DNA of 64,000 nt from Thermodesulfitimonas autotrophica. Lineage in GTDB: Bacteria > Bacillota > Desulfotomaculia > Desulfotomaculales > Ammonificaceae. Shown piece after piece: positions 53,401 through 61,154 of the stretch (positions are counted from its first letter, which is position 1; the number at the start of each line of letters is the position of its first letter). The stretch spans positions 434,001 to 498,000 of the forward strand of contig NZ_RKRE01000003.1 in NCBI RefSeq assembly GCF_003815015.1. The letters are read 5' to 3'. The notes below the pieces were generated by a model that had not been told where the DNA came from, did not search any database, and was given only the letters and a program-made list of their open reading frames with translations. Both the position numbers and the translations under genes were made by a program.

Positions 53401-54219
53401 TTAGGAAATCTCTTTGGGTCTTGCCACTACCAGGGTATGCCAGCCCAGCTTCCCCTCCAGCCACCGGAAGAAGGGCCTGGGCAGCCACCGGAAGTACCAG
53501 ACCCACTCGTACTGGTAGTTGACGTACTTGTCGATCTTGTAAGGGAAGATGTGGTCTTTGCGCATCTCCAGAATAGCGAAGTCTTTCATCAGCCGCCTAA
53601 TATCGCGAAAGGAGTAACAGTAGGTTACCGGACAGCCTGTTTGCGCTTCGGAATATTGACGGATTAATTCACCGGCTCTCCAAAAAGCCCCCTTGCCGTA
53701 CTTGAGGATTATCCAGAAGACCTTCCAGCTCCACTTCGCGTAAAGCATCACCCGGATTTCTGTTTCCGGCTTACAGTACTTTTTGATTTCGGCAAAAACT
53801 CGCTCTGGGTGCGGGGTGTGGTGGATTACACCGAACGAGTAGATCAGGTCGTAGGGTTCAACAGGTACAAAGTTGCTCAGTTCTTCGGCGTTTCCCAGGT
53901 AGAAATTAGCCTTTAGCCCGTAAACTTCGAACCTTTTTTTGCAGATCTCCAGGCTTTTCTCCGAAAGCTCAACCACTGACAGATCGGCCCCTGCGCGGGC
54001 GAAGTTGATGGCGTCGGTCCCTATCCCGCAGCCGATCTCAAGCACTTTCTTGCCCTTCCACCGCTCAAACTGGGCAAAGGCAGGGATATGAGGTTCCACG
54101 AAATACTTGCGCGCCTCTACTTCGTCGAAGTATTCGCGGGTGCCTACCGGTTTAGGCGAGTGCTTTATATTGCAGGGGCGCCGGTTCCAGTATTCGCGAA
54201 CCCGCTGGGTGAGATCCAT
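53401..54219 (-). CDS. Class I SAM-dependent methyltransferase
   Basis: 272 residues from ATG 54219, preceded by GGGAGGGCCTGTG (a GTG at 54222 is adjacent). Motif I is [20 protein letters not shown]; the acidic residue after beta-2 is in [18 protein letters not shown]; motif II/III is [24 protein letters not shown]. The C-terminal half, aromatic-rich ([22 protein letters not shown]), is not recognised. Its first 68 bases overlap the end of the dehydrogenase gene in another frame, which suggests translational coupling. Substrate unknown; a sugar nucleotide or glycan is likely given the neighbours. Confidence 0.85.
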   Translation of the reverse strand: MDLTQRVREYWNRRPCNIKHSPKPVGTREYFDEVEARKYFVEPHIPAFAQFERWKGKKVLEIGCGIGTDAINFARAGADLSVVELSEKSLEICKKRFEVYGLKANFYLGNAEELSNFVPVEPYDLIYSFGVIHHTPHPERVFAEIKKYCKPETEIRVMLYAKWSWKVFWIILKYGKGAFWRAGELIRQYSEAQTGCPVTYCYSFRDIRRLMKDFAILEMRKDHIFPYKIDKYVNYQYEWVWYFRWLPRPFFRWLEGKLGWHTLVVARPKEIS

Positions 54220-55531
54220 CACAGGCCCTCCCTACAGCGATGTACTTGACCTTTTTGCCCAGCCGGGCAGGGTCCAGTATCCGCCAGCAGTCAATGATTA
54301 TTGTTGGGTTGTGAACAATGTAACTTCGGTCAATAGCCTTGAATTCGTCGGCCTGGGTGGTAACTACACATACGGAGGAGTGGGAGAAACACTCCTTCAC
54401 CGACGAGGCATAGGAGATGCGGTCACCGAAGTAGCCCCGGGCGTTGTCCATTGCTAAGGGGTCATAGGTGATAACTTCTACCTCCCGTTGCAAAAGCTCT
54501 TCGATAAGCCTCACGGCGGGAGACTCCTCTGTTATGCAGGTGTTCGGCTTGTAGGCGAGCCCGAGCACCGCCACCAACCTTGCGCTTTCCGGGATCTGTT
54601 TTAAGACCGTCTCTGCGAGGTGGTTCACCTGCAACCGGTTCACCTCGTCGGTTGTCTTGGCGAGCTTGGCGTCCACGCCGTACTTCGCCGCGAAAGCAGC
54701 GAAGGCCCGATTGTCTCTCGGGAAGCAGGGGCCACCGTAACTCAGACCCCCCTTCAGGTAGTAGGGAGAGATACGTTTGTCTGCCCCTAAGGCCCTGGTG
54801 ATCTCGTCTATATCTGCTCCGGGTATCTTTTCGCAGATGTTGGCTAAGGTGTTGGCGAAGCTGATTTTCATCGTTATGTACGAGTTTAGGCTGATCTTGG
54901 TAATTTCTGCGCTGACGATTGACATCCGGGCGATGTAAGGCTTGTTTTCGCAGACGGCCTTATAAAGCTTTTCGAGTTTATCACCTACGAACCGGTTGCT
55001 CTCACCGATTAGCACCAGGTCCGGGTTTAGAAAGTCCCTGATCACGCTTCCTAAGGCGATAAACTCGGGGTTGTACGCTACACCGAAGTCTTTGTTTAAC
55101 TTCTTGCCCGAAGCCGACTCAATGAGCGGGATGAGGGACTCTTCTGTGGTCCCGGGCGAAACGGTAGAGGTTATCACAAATATGTGGTACTTCTTTCCCG
55201 ATTTTTTAAGGGCTGCGGAAAGCTGTCCGAGCGCCTCGCGGAGATACCGGTCAGAGAAATGTCCGTCTTCTCTACTTGGCGTCGGCACGATCAAGAAGCT
55301 TATCTCCGACTCCCGGACCGCCTCCTCGTAGTCTTGAGTTGCCTTTAGCCGGTCCTTGGCTGCTTCGATCAGTTCCTGCAAGCCAGGCTCATAAAGAGGC
55401 GCCCGGCCCTGATTAATGGCTTCAACAGAGGCCTTATTGATATCCACCCCGACGACGGGGAAGCCCTTAGCTGCAAAGCAGGCTGCCGTGCAGGCGCCGA
55501 GTTTACCGAGACCAATTACCGAGAGCTTCAC
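54152..55531 (-). CDS. ugd: UDP-glucose/GDP-mannose 6-dehydrogenase family enzyme
   Basis: 459 residues, GTG start. NAD-binding motif [20 protein letters not shown] at residues 5-24; [39 protein letters not shown]; and the catalytic Cys in [14 protein letters not shown] near 265. A C-terminal UDPGDH domain follows ([25 protein letters not shown]). It oxidises the C6 hydroxyl of a sugar nucleotide to a uronic acid. UDP-glucose is the default, but GDP-mannose is possible because a GDP-mannose epimerase-like gene is next to it. The last 20 or so residues overlap the downstream methyltransferase. Confidence 0.88.
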   Translation of the reverse strand: MKLSVIGLGKLGACTAACFAAKGFPVVGVDINKASVEAINQGRAPLYEPGLQELIEAAKDRLKATQDYEEAVRESEISFLIVPTPSREDGHFSDRYLREALGQLSAALKKSGKKYHIFVITSTVSPGTTEESLIPLIESASGKKLNKDFGVAYNPEFIALGSVIRDFLNPDLVLIGESNRFVGDKLEKLYKAVCENKPYIARMSIVSAEITKISLNSYITMKISFANTLANICEKIPGADIDEITRALGADKRISPYYLKGGLSYGGPCFPRDNRAFAAFAAKYGVDAKLAKTTDEVNRLQVNHLAETVLKQIPESARLVAVLGLAYKPNTCITEESPAVRLIEELLQREVEVITYDPLAMDNARGYFGDRISYASSVKECFSHSSVCVVTTQADEFKAIDRSYIVHNPTIIIDCWRILDPARLGKKVKYIAVGRACDGSHPAGSRILEPAPLQYKALA

Positions 55532-55565
55532 GGGAGATCCACTCCTTTCTCGATCTTGAAACTTT

Positions 55566-56543
55566 TTACCGTTTGGCCTTTTCGACCTGTTCCTTAATCC
55601 AGGCGTAGGTTATTTCCAGTCCTTTACGCAGAGGCATCGAGGGGGCCCAGCCCAATTTTTCCCTGATTAACCGGTTATCAGAATTCCTGCCCCGCACGCC
55701 TTGAGGCCCGGGAACATGCTTTATGGAAAGCTTTTTACCGGAAATTTCGATTATCATTTGGGCTAACTGGTCAATTGTAACCATTTCTTCCGAACCAATG
55801 TTAACTGGTCCGGTGAAATCAGACCGCATTAGCTTTATCGTCCCCTCGAGGCATTCGTCAATATAGAGGAAGGAACGGGTCTGTTTGCCGTCGCCCCATA
55901 TCTCGATCTCTCCCCCGTCGGGGGCCATTGCCACCTTGCGGCAGATCGCTGCGGGCGCCTTTTCCCGTCCCCCACGCCAGGTTCCTTCGGGACCGAAGAT
56001 GTTGTGGTATCTGGCGATTCTGACTTCCATGCCATAGTTTCTGTGGTAACTCAGGTAAAGTCTTTCGCTAAACAGCTTTTCCCACCCGTATTCACTGTCG
56101 GGCGCGGCAGGGTAAGCGGAATCTTCCGCGCACTTTGGGTTCTCTGGATCCATCTGGTTGTGTTTGGGATAGATACACGCGGAAGAGGAGTAGAAGATCC
56201 GCTTGACATTTCTTTTGTAACAGGCGTCTAAGACATTGAGGTTTATTAAAGCCGAATTGTGCATTATGTCGGCGTCGTTCTCCCCGGTGAACACAAAGCC
56301 TGCCCCGCCCATATCGGCGGCTAACTGGTACACTTCGTCGAAGCGCATGTCAATAACGCTTCGGCAAAAGTATGGATCCCTCAGGTCACCGATGACAAAG
56401 TCGTCGGCGGCAGTTTCACTGAACTCCGGGTATTTTAGATCAACCCCGCGGACCCAGAATCCTTCCTTTTTAAGTCTTTTGACGAGGTGGCTCCCGATGA
56501 AGCCTCCTGCGCCTGCTACTAAGGCTGTTTTTGGGGTGTGCAT
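55566..56543 (-). CDS. GDP-mannose 3,5-epimerase-like SDR enzyme
   Basis: 325-residue extended short-chain dehydrogenase. NAD motif VAGAGGFIGSHLVKRLK. The sequence closely follows plant GDP-mannose 3',5'-epimerase: the catalytic Cys in FYSSSACIYPKHNQ (Cys123), the YxxxK pair Tyr152/Lys156 in DSEYGWEKLFSE, and the second active-site Lys195 in GTWRGGREKAPAAICRK. WGDGKQTRSFLYIDECLEG and VPGPQGVRGRNSDNRLIREKLGWAP are also present. It should convert GDP-D-mannose to GDP-L-galactose (or L-gulose). UDP-glucuronate epimerases are the main alternative but lack this Cys/Lys set. Second gene of the operon. Confidence 0.85.
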   Translation of the reverse strand: MHTPKTALVAGAGGFIGSHLVKRLKKEGFWVRGVDLKYPEFSETAADDFVIGDLRDPYFCRSVIDMRFDEVYQLAADMGGAGFVFTGENDADIMHNSALINLNVLDACYKRNVKRIFYSSSACIYPKHNQMDPENPKCAEDSAYPAAPDSEYGWEKLFSERLYLSYHRNYGMEVRIARYHNIFGPEGTWRGGREKAPAAICRKVAMAPDGGEIEIWGDGKQTRSFLYIDECLEGTIKLMRSDFTGPVNIGSEEMVTIDQLAQMIIEISGKKLSIKHVPGPQGVRGRNSDNRLIREKLGWAPSMPLRKGLEITYAWIKEQVEKAKR

Positions 56544-56591
56544 TGTGGAACCTCCTTTGGTTTTCGGTTTTCATTTTGGTGTTTACTTTGC

Positions 56592-58133
56592 TTAAACCCG
56601 CACGTAACCAGACCGGACATGGGTGGCGTAGGGTGCAACCGCTATGTTAAGGTACTTCAAGGTGAGCTGTCCAAACCAGGTATGTTGGCTGCCGACCAGT
56701 AAGAATTTTCGGGGCAGCCCGTTTTTAATGAGCAGGCGTTCCATCTCTAAGTTCACGCAGGTAAGAAAGGCCCCGCTCAGGAGTTTTATAAAGCGGTCTG
56801 TTTCTTCGGAGGGCTTGGGGAAAGAAATTCCGTTAGCGTCGGTATATTGCGGAAAACAGACCATCCCGGTGTCGAAAATAAAAAGGTCAGCCTCCCCGAT
56901 TACTTTTTGGGTATCTGCCAGGAGCAGCCGGTCAGGCAGAGGCGTCTCTTTGGGAATTGCAATTTTAACTAATTCCTGGTCTACAAGCACTCGCCCTTGG
57001 TAACCAAGCTTCCCAAGGAATTTCTCCATCAGTTGCAGGAGCTCGCTATTTCCTCCGAAGTACCCTATATTCGTTGTTGGTGCAATATGGACCAAGTGGT
57101 TACAGAGATGGGGAAACGTATGCAAGGTGTCGTAAATCACCCCGTGGTTATAAGACTGGGGGACAAAGACATCGGAGGTCATGGGCACAGTTAATCCGGG
57201 CAGCAATTCCTCCAAAATTGCGGGAAGCCGGGTGTGGAAGCCCTCGGTTAGCCGAAGCTCTTCGATTTCTTCCTGGGGAATGCCCCACGTCTCTGCCTGG
57301 CTATGAACGTAAGGTGAGGTCACCTCCCAGAAAAATTTCCTTTCGTCGTTCTGGGTGCTGCGGGCGTTATGGAGGGAGGTGAAGTGGCGCGTATGGCTGC
57401 AGTGGTAGGCAAAGATATGGTCAGCGAGTGATTTTATCTCCCCGTTCAAGAGGTAGAAACGTTTGGCTATGTTAGCGTCAACGTGCCACCCCAGCGTCAT
57501 CTCTTCGTTGAATCCATGAATCAAAAAAATCTGGTCTCTTAACATGAGCTGGAAATCACCAGGCGCGTCGAACCGGAGCTCGGGCCGGGAAATGATTGCT
57601 TCATTGAGGTGGAGACTCTGTCCCCATCTTGCGAAGGTCGCGATCACGGCTGCCGGGTTGGTGCGGTCAACCGTTTCCCACAAGGCCTCCGGCACCTCGA
57701 AGCGCGGGAGTTCGTAAAACCCGTCGGGCAGGTCGGCAACTACATCAGAGAGTGATTTCCCGGGGGTCCGCACTACGAAAACCATATCGGTATTGGTAGA
57801 AAGGATCCACCGGTTGGCCGGATTGGAACGGCGAATGGCAACGTTTCTGGCGAGTGGCTCAAGCGCTTTCAAGGGCGACCTTTTCTTGTATTTTTCATAT
57901 AGGTAAGGCCGTAGCCTGAGGATGCGGAGGAGTGATTTTGCCTTCGGCGTTAGCATATCCTGAATCGCTTCCGGAAAAGTAGGAAGGTCGTCCGGCGTGT
58001 TGCAGTCAACAAAAATGATTTCATCCTCCGGGTGCGTCAGCACTTCGGCGATGCAGTTAAGACTGATGGTGGCGCGTTTGTGGAGGTTGTAGCCGTGCGC
58101 ATCGTTCCGGCCGTACAAGATGACGGAAATCAT
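56592..58133 (-). CDS. Glycosyltransferase-like protein (GT2-type N-terminal domain)
   Basis: 513 residues. The N-terminal 270 residues look like a divergent GT-A domain: MISVILYGRNDAHGYNLHKRATISLNCIAE, IIFVDCNTPDD, ARNVAIRRSNPANRWILSTNTDMVF (the TNTD stands where DxD is expected) and FNEEMTLGWHVDANIAKRF. The C-terminal half is not recognised. It is the first gene of the minus-strand operon, behind a sigma-D-like promoter, with AAGGAGCTTTGG before ATG 58133. Probably transfers a sugar during assembly of a surface glycan; activity and substrate are not shown by the sequence. Confidence 0.72.
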   Translation of the reverse strand: MISVILYGRNDAHGYNLHKRATISLNCIAEVLTHPEDEIIFVDCNTPDDLPTFPEAIQDMLTPKAKSLLRILRLRPYLYEKYKKRSPLKALEPLARNVAIRRSNPANRWILSTNTDMVFVVRTPGKSLSDVVADLPDGFYELPRFEVPEALWETVDRTNPAAVIATFARWGQSLHLNEAIISRPELRFDAPGDFQLMLRDQIFLIHGFNEEMTLGWHVDANIAKRFYLLNGEIKSLADHIFAYHCSHTRHFTSLHNARSTQNDERKFFWEVTSPYVHSQAETWGIPQEEIEELRLTEGFHTRLPAILEELLPGLTVPMTSDVFVPQSYNHGVIYDTLHTFPHLCNHLVHIAPTTNIGYFGGNSELLQLMEKFLGKLGYQGRVLVDQELVKIAIPKETPLPDRLLLADTQKVIGEADLFIFDTGMVCFPQYTDANGISFPKPSEETDRFIKLLSGAFLTCVNLEMERLLIKNGLPRKFLLVGSQHTWFGQLTLKYLNIAVAPYATHVRSGYVRV

Positions 58134-58186
58134 TTATCCAAAGCTCCTTCGTGAAGTCGTCAGGGCGCTCTTGCCTTCAAAGATTA

Positions 58187-58214
58187 ATATCGGTAGCTTT
58201 GGTGCGGGAATTTA
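58187..58214 (-). promoter_or_regulatory. Sigma-D-like promoter for the minus-strand glycan/surface operon
   Basis: Read on the minus strand: TAAA (58214-58211), 16 bases, then ACCGATAT (58194-58187), a 4/4 and 6/8 match to the flagellar sigma consensus. It lies about 55 bases before the start of the first operon gene. The rest of the 58134-58270 gap shows nothing else I can name. Confidence 0.5.
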
Positions 58215-58270
58215 TACCGGCCGTTAAATTATCGCGGCAGGAGGAGGTTGCTTTTGTGGGGGTTAAAGGA

Positions 58271-58504
58271 TTATTTCCGCGGGTTCCACTGGTGGTGGCA
58301 TTCGTTGCATTCGGCCAAAGGGCGCTTGACGTAAAAGAGGAGGCAGCCGAGCCACCAGATGGGGAGTAGGAACCAGAGCAGGGGCAGGAAGAAACCGGCG
58401 GCGCCAACGGCAACCGTACCGCCAAGGCTCCAGTAGATGAACTTATCATACTGGCCTACCGGGACGATTCTATGGGACCCGCATTGGGGGCATTTAAGAG
58501 CCAC
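58271..58504 (-). CDS. Small zinc-ribbon membrane protein
   Basis: 77 residues from GTG 58504, which follows GTGAGGAGGTCC. Two Cys pairs frame the protein, CPQCGSH at the N-terminus and CNECHHQW at the C-terminus, and could bind one zinc. Between them lie hydrophobic segments (IYWSLGGTVAVGAAGFF and LLWFLLPIWWLGCLLFYV). Small zinc-ribbon membrane proteins are common in Firmicutes, with no known role. A promoter (58535-58562) lies just upstream. It could read through into the glycan operon. Confidence 0.75.
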   Translation of the reverse strand: MALKCPQCGSHRIVPVGQYDKFIYWSLGGTVAVGAAGFFLPLLWFLLPIWWLGCLLFYVKRPLAECNECHHQWNPRK

Positions 58505-58534
58505 TTTGGACCTCCTCACGCATCATTTCCCGTA

Positions 58535-58562
58535 ATTATACCATATTTCTTGCTAAAGCCAA
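58535..58562 (-). promoter_or_regulatory. Sigma-A promoter for the zinc-ribbon gene
   Basis: On the minus strand TTGGCT (58562-58557) and TATAAT (58540-58535) are separated by 16 bases; the -10 element is perfect. The start of transcription would lie about 25 bases before the GTG. Confidence 0.55.
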
Positions 58563-58718
58563 GCGCGTATTCCTGGGGTAGACGTGTTTTGCGCCCTGCG
58601 CCGAGCACCTATAAGCGTTGCAAAGGGGCTATAAATTTTAGGGCGGAGAGGATATAATTTTAGCCAGGCTTGGGAAAATACTGCCTGTTTGGCGGGATGT
58701 GGTGCGGGGGGAATTGTT

Positions 58719-59966
58719 TTGCGCCAGGGAAAGACTGAAGGAGTGACCGAACCGGGACTGCCCGCTATTGCCGGCGGGGAGCCGGTCCGGGAAACCCAGC
58801 TTCCGTTCAGCAGGCCGCACCTCGACGAGTGCGATGTGGAAGCGGTGGTGGCAGTGCTGAGAGAAGGGCGGCTGGCCGCCGGGCCGCGGGTGCGGGAGTT
58901 CGAGGAGCGGTTTGCCCAGCTTTTAGGAGTGCGGTACGCGGTGGCGGTATCAAGCGGCACGGCGGCACTGCACGCGGCCTACTACGCGGCGGGGATTAGC
59001 CGCGAGGATGAGGTTATTCTTTCGCCTTTTGCTTCCCCGGCTACCGGGAGCGCGGTTCTGTACTTGGGAGCGCGGCCCGTCTTTGTCGATGTTGACGCGG
59101 AGACGCTCACCATTGATCCGGCGCTGGTGGAGATGAACATTACGGAGAAAACCCGGGCGGTGGTCGCTACCCACTTTGCGGGTTTCCCGTGCGCGATAGA
59201 AGCGTTGCAGGAGCTTGCGTGCAAGCATAACCTGTTGCTTATCGAGGATGCAACCGAGGCGTTAGGAGCGGTGTACCGCGGGAGGCAGGCGGGGAATTTT
59301 GGGGTAACGGCGGCCTTCAGCTTTCACCAGGACGGGATTGTTACCGCTGGGAGTGGCGGGATGGTGGTGACGAACGATGAAGATGCCTACCGGTGGCTCC
59401 GCCTCTTTACCGATCAGGGGGTAGTCCGGGATGTGAGAGACCTGGTGCTGGCGGGCGAGGGGCCGTGGCACTACGAGGTGCAGGAATTAGGCTACGATTA
59501 CCGGCCGACGGAGCTTCAGGGGGCTCTGGGGCTGGCACAGTTAGGGAAGCTCGCGACTTTTTTGGCGCGGCGGCAGGAGATTGCCGCCCGGTACCACGAG
59601 GCTTTTGCCGACCTGCCGTACGTGGAGCCTCTGAAGGTACGTCCGGGCACGGTACCGGCGTGGCCGTTTTACGTTTTGAAGCTCGACCTCGAGCGGCTCC
59701 ACGCTGACCGGCGCCAGATTTTCCTGGCCCTGCTTTCGGAGCGGATCAGGGTCGGCGTCCACTACCTCCCTGTTTACCTGCACCCGCTCTACGGGTGGAT
59801 CGGTGACCCGACCGTCTGCACGCTGCACGAAGGGCCACCCTGCCCGAAGGCCGAAGCCATCTATAAGCGCCTTCTTACCCTGCCACTCTACCCGGCGATG
59901 ACTGACGCGGACGTGGAAGACGTGATTAGGGCGGTGCGGCGGGTGTTAATCTACTTCGCCAAATAG
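58719..59966 (+). CDS. DegT/DnrJ/EryC1 family protein, PseC-like, lacking the PLP lysine
   Basis: 415 residues from TTG 58719 (after GCGGGGGG; other starts possible). The fold-type I sugar aminotransferase pattern is complete elsewhere: SRPHLDECDVEAVVAVLREGRLAAGPRVREFEERFA, VSSGTAALHAAYYAAGI, LLIEDATEALGA (Asp for the PLP ring), GYDYRPTELQGALGLAQL and HYLPVYLHPLYGW. Closest in style to UDP-4-amino-sugar aminotransferases such as PseC. But the lysine block, normally FSFHPVKxxTTGEGG, reads FSFHQDGIVTAGSGG: Gly (codon 59334-59336) replaces Lys and Ser replaces Glu. It may be a dehydratase-type, sensory or non-catalytic relative. A TATAAT at 58653-58658 may be its -10 element; no -35 is clear. 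Confidence 0.85.
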   Translation: MRQGKTEGVTEPGLPAIAGGEPVRETQLPFSRPHLDECDVEAVVAVLREGRLAAGPRVREFEERFAQLLGVRYAVAVSSGTAALHAAYYAAGISREDEVILSPFASPATGSAVLYLGARPVFVDVDAETLTIDPALVEMNITEKTRAVVATHFAGFPCAIEALQELACKHNLLLIEDATEALGAVYRGRQAGNFGVTAAFSFHQDGIVTAGSGGMVVTNDEDAYRWLRLFTDQGVVRDVRDLVLAGEGPWHYEVQELGYDYRPTELQGALGLAQLGKLATFLARRQEIAARYHEAFADLPYVEPLKVRPGTVPAWPFYVLKLDLERLHADRRQIFLALLSERIRVGVHYLPVYLHPLYGWIGDPTVCTLHEGPPCPKAEAIYKRLLTLPLYPAMTDADVEDVIRAVRRVLIYFAK

Positions 59967-59970
59967 TTTT

Positions 59971-60000
59971 AAGGAGGCCCCGGGGGTTCCGGGGCCTCCA
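59971..60000. terminator. Strong hairpin between convergent genes
   Basis: GGAGGCCCCGG (59973-59983) pairs with CCGGGGCCTCC (59989-59999) in an 11-bp GC-rich stem with a 5-base loop. The flanks are only weakly T-rich on either strand, but the place between two converging genes suggests it stops transcription from both sides. Confidence 0.55.
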
Positions 60001-60029
60001 CTGTTGGCGACGCAGTTAACGCGCCGCCG

Positions 60030-60824
60030 TTAATTGATCACCACCGTCTGGGCGTCCTGGATCCAGGTGACATTCCCGCCGAGATGCTCCATCACAAAAC
60101 GGAGCGGGACCATGGTTCGCCCGTTGGTAACGGCGGGCGGGACGTCGAGTTTAACCTCCTTCCCGTCTACCTTAGCCTGCGGCATGTTGACCACGAGAAC
60201 GATGACTTTTTCACCCTTCCTGATGGTTATGGTGCGCGTTTTCGGGTCCCAGTTGACGTCTGCGCCAAGCTTTTCGGCAACCGCCCGGATGGGCATCAGC
60301 GTCCGCGCCCGGACAATTTGGGGCGGCACGTCGAAGGTCAGCTTCTGACCGGAGGCGAAGACGAGGACCTGCTCTTTGTGCCGTTTCCGCCAGAGCTTGG
60401 CAAACTCCTTGTAAGCTTCTTTATCCTGCGGGTTATCGTAGATCATCTCGGCTACGGTCGCGGCAGCTTCCTCTTCGTCTGCACACATTGCCTTCAACTC
60501 TTCCCAGAGGGCAAGCCGGGCAGCCGGGTTTTTAACCCTGGCGCGGATCTTTTCGCGCAGCAGCCTGGCTTCACCTTTGTTTTTAACCTTCGCTTTCATC
60601 TCGGTACGGATTTCCTTCACGTCGTTATCTTCATCTTCGTAGACGTCTTCGCCAACGCCACCTTTATCTTGGTTCTGGTAGACGCCGGTGCAAGTACTAT
60701 CCTGGTAGGTACAATCGCAGGTCGAACTTGAACAGCTATTCCCGGTTGGGCCGGCCCAAGCAAGGATGGCGTAAGTAAGCGTGAGAACCGCTACGGCAAC
60801 GGCAATCATTACTGTTTTGCGCAT
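60030..60824 (-). CDS. Secreted protein with copper amine oxidase N-terminal-like domain
   Basis: 264 residues. Signal peptide MRKTVMIAVAVAVLTLTYAILAWA. Then a Cys/Ser/Thr-rich segment (SCSSSTCDCTYQDSTC), an acidic and then strongly charged helical region (about 60-145), and a C-terminal stalk domain of the PF07833 type: FDVPPQIVRARTLMPIRAVAEKLGADVNWDPKTRTITI, then KVDGKEVKLDVPPAVTNGRTMVPLRFVMEHLGGNVTW. Despite the name, such domains are not oxidases; in Firmicutes they are common on cell-wall proteins. The Cys-rich part could bind metal or form disulfides. It lies beside two SLH proteins and carries a conserved 18-base element upstream. ATG follows GAGAGGAGGC. Confidence 0.82.
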   Translation of the reverse strand: MRKTVMIAVAVAVLTLTYAILAWAGPTGNSCSSSTCDCTYQDSTCTGVYQNQDKGGVGEDVYEDEDNDVKEIRTEMKAKVKNKGEARLLREKIRARVKNPAARLALWEELKAMCADEEEAAATVAEMIYDNPQDKEAYKEFAKLWRKRHKEQVLVFASGQKLTFDVPPQIVRARTLMPIRAVAEKLGADVNWDPKTRTITIRKGEKVIVLVVNMPQAKVDGKEVKLDVPPAVTNGRTMVPLRFVMEHLGGNVTWIQDAQTVVIN

Positions 60825-61154
60825 AAGTGACTGCCTCCTCTCTCAAATAATGCTAACTGCGCCGCGCATCAATCTGTTGGCACACCGATGCGAAGGTTTG
60901 CAGATTCGCCGCGGAGCTCTCGTCCCTCCTTTCCTGCCTTCTATTTCTTTAGTAAGTCCTTCGGCACATTTTTCTGGGGGTTAAGAATGGAAATGGGAAA
61001 AAGGTCCTGGTGCCGGGGGGCTAAATGGCCCCTAAATGCCAGACCTCCGGTCGGAATTTGGCGAAAGGCCGTAACCAAGATATCAAGGCCGGTTGCTTTT
61101 GCGCCGATTAAAATTATGGGTTATTTGAGACCAATGCACGAAAGGGTGGTTGTT
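60825..61154. other. 330-base intergenic region between divergent surface-protein genes
   Basis: It holds the leader of the secreted protein at 60824 (minus) and that of the SLH protein at 61155 (plus). Visible elements are GGAAAGGAGGGACGAGAG on the minus strand (60934-60917), matching 17 of 18 bases at 51111-51094, and a sigma-D-like site at 61083-61110. An open frame running through from 60888 has no binding site or family similarity and is not taken as coding. Confidence 0.5.
61083..61110 (+). promoter_or_regulatory. Possible sigma-D promoter for the second SLH protein
   Basis: TCAA (61083-61086), 16 bases, then GCCGATTA (61103-61110): 3/4 and 7/8 matches to the flagellar sigma consensus. 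It lies 45 bases upstream of the start codon. Confidence 0.45.
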
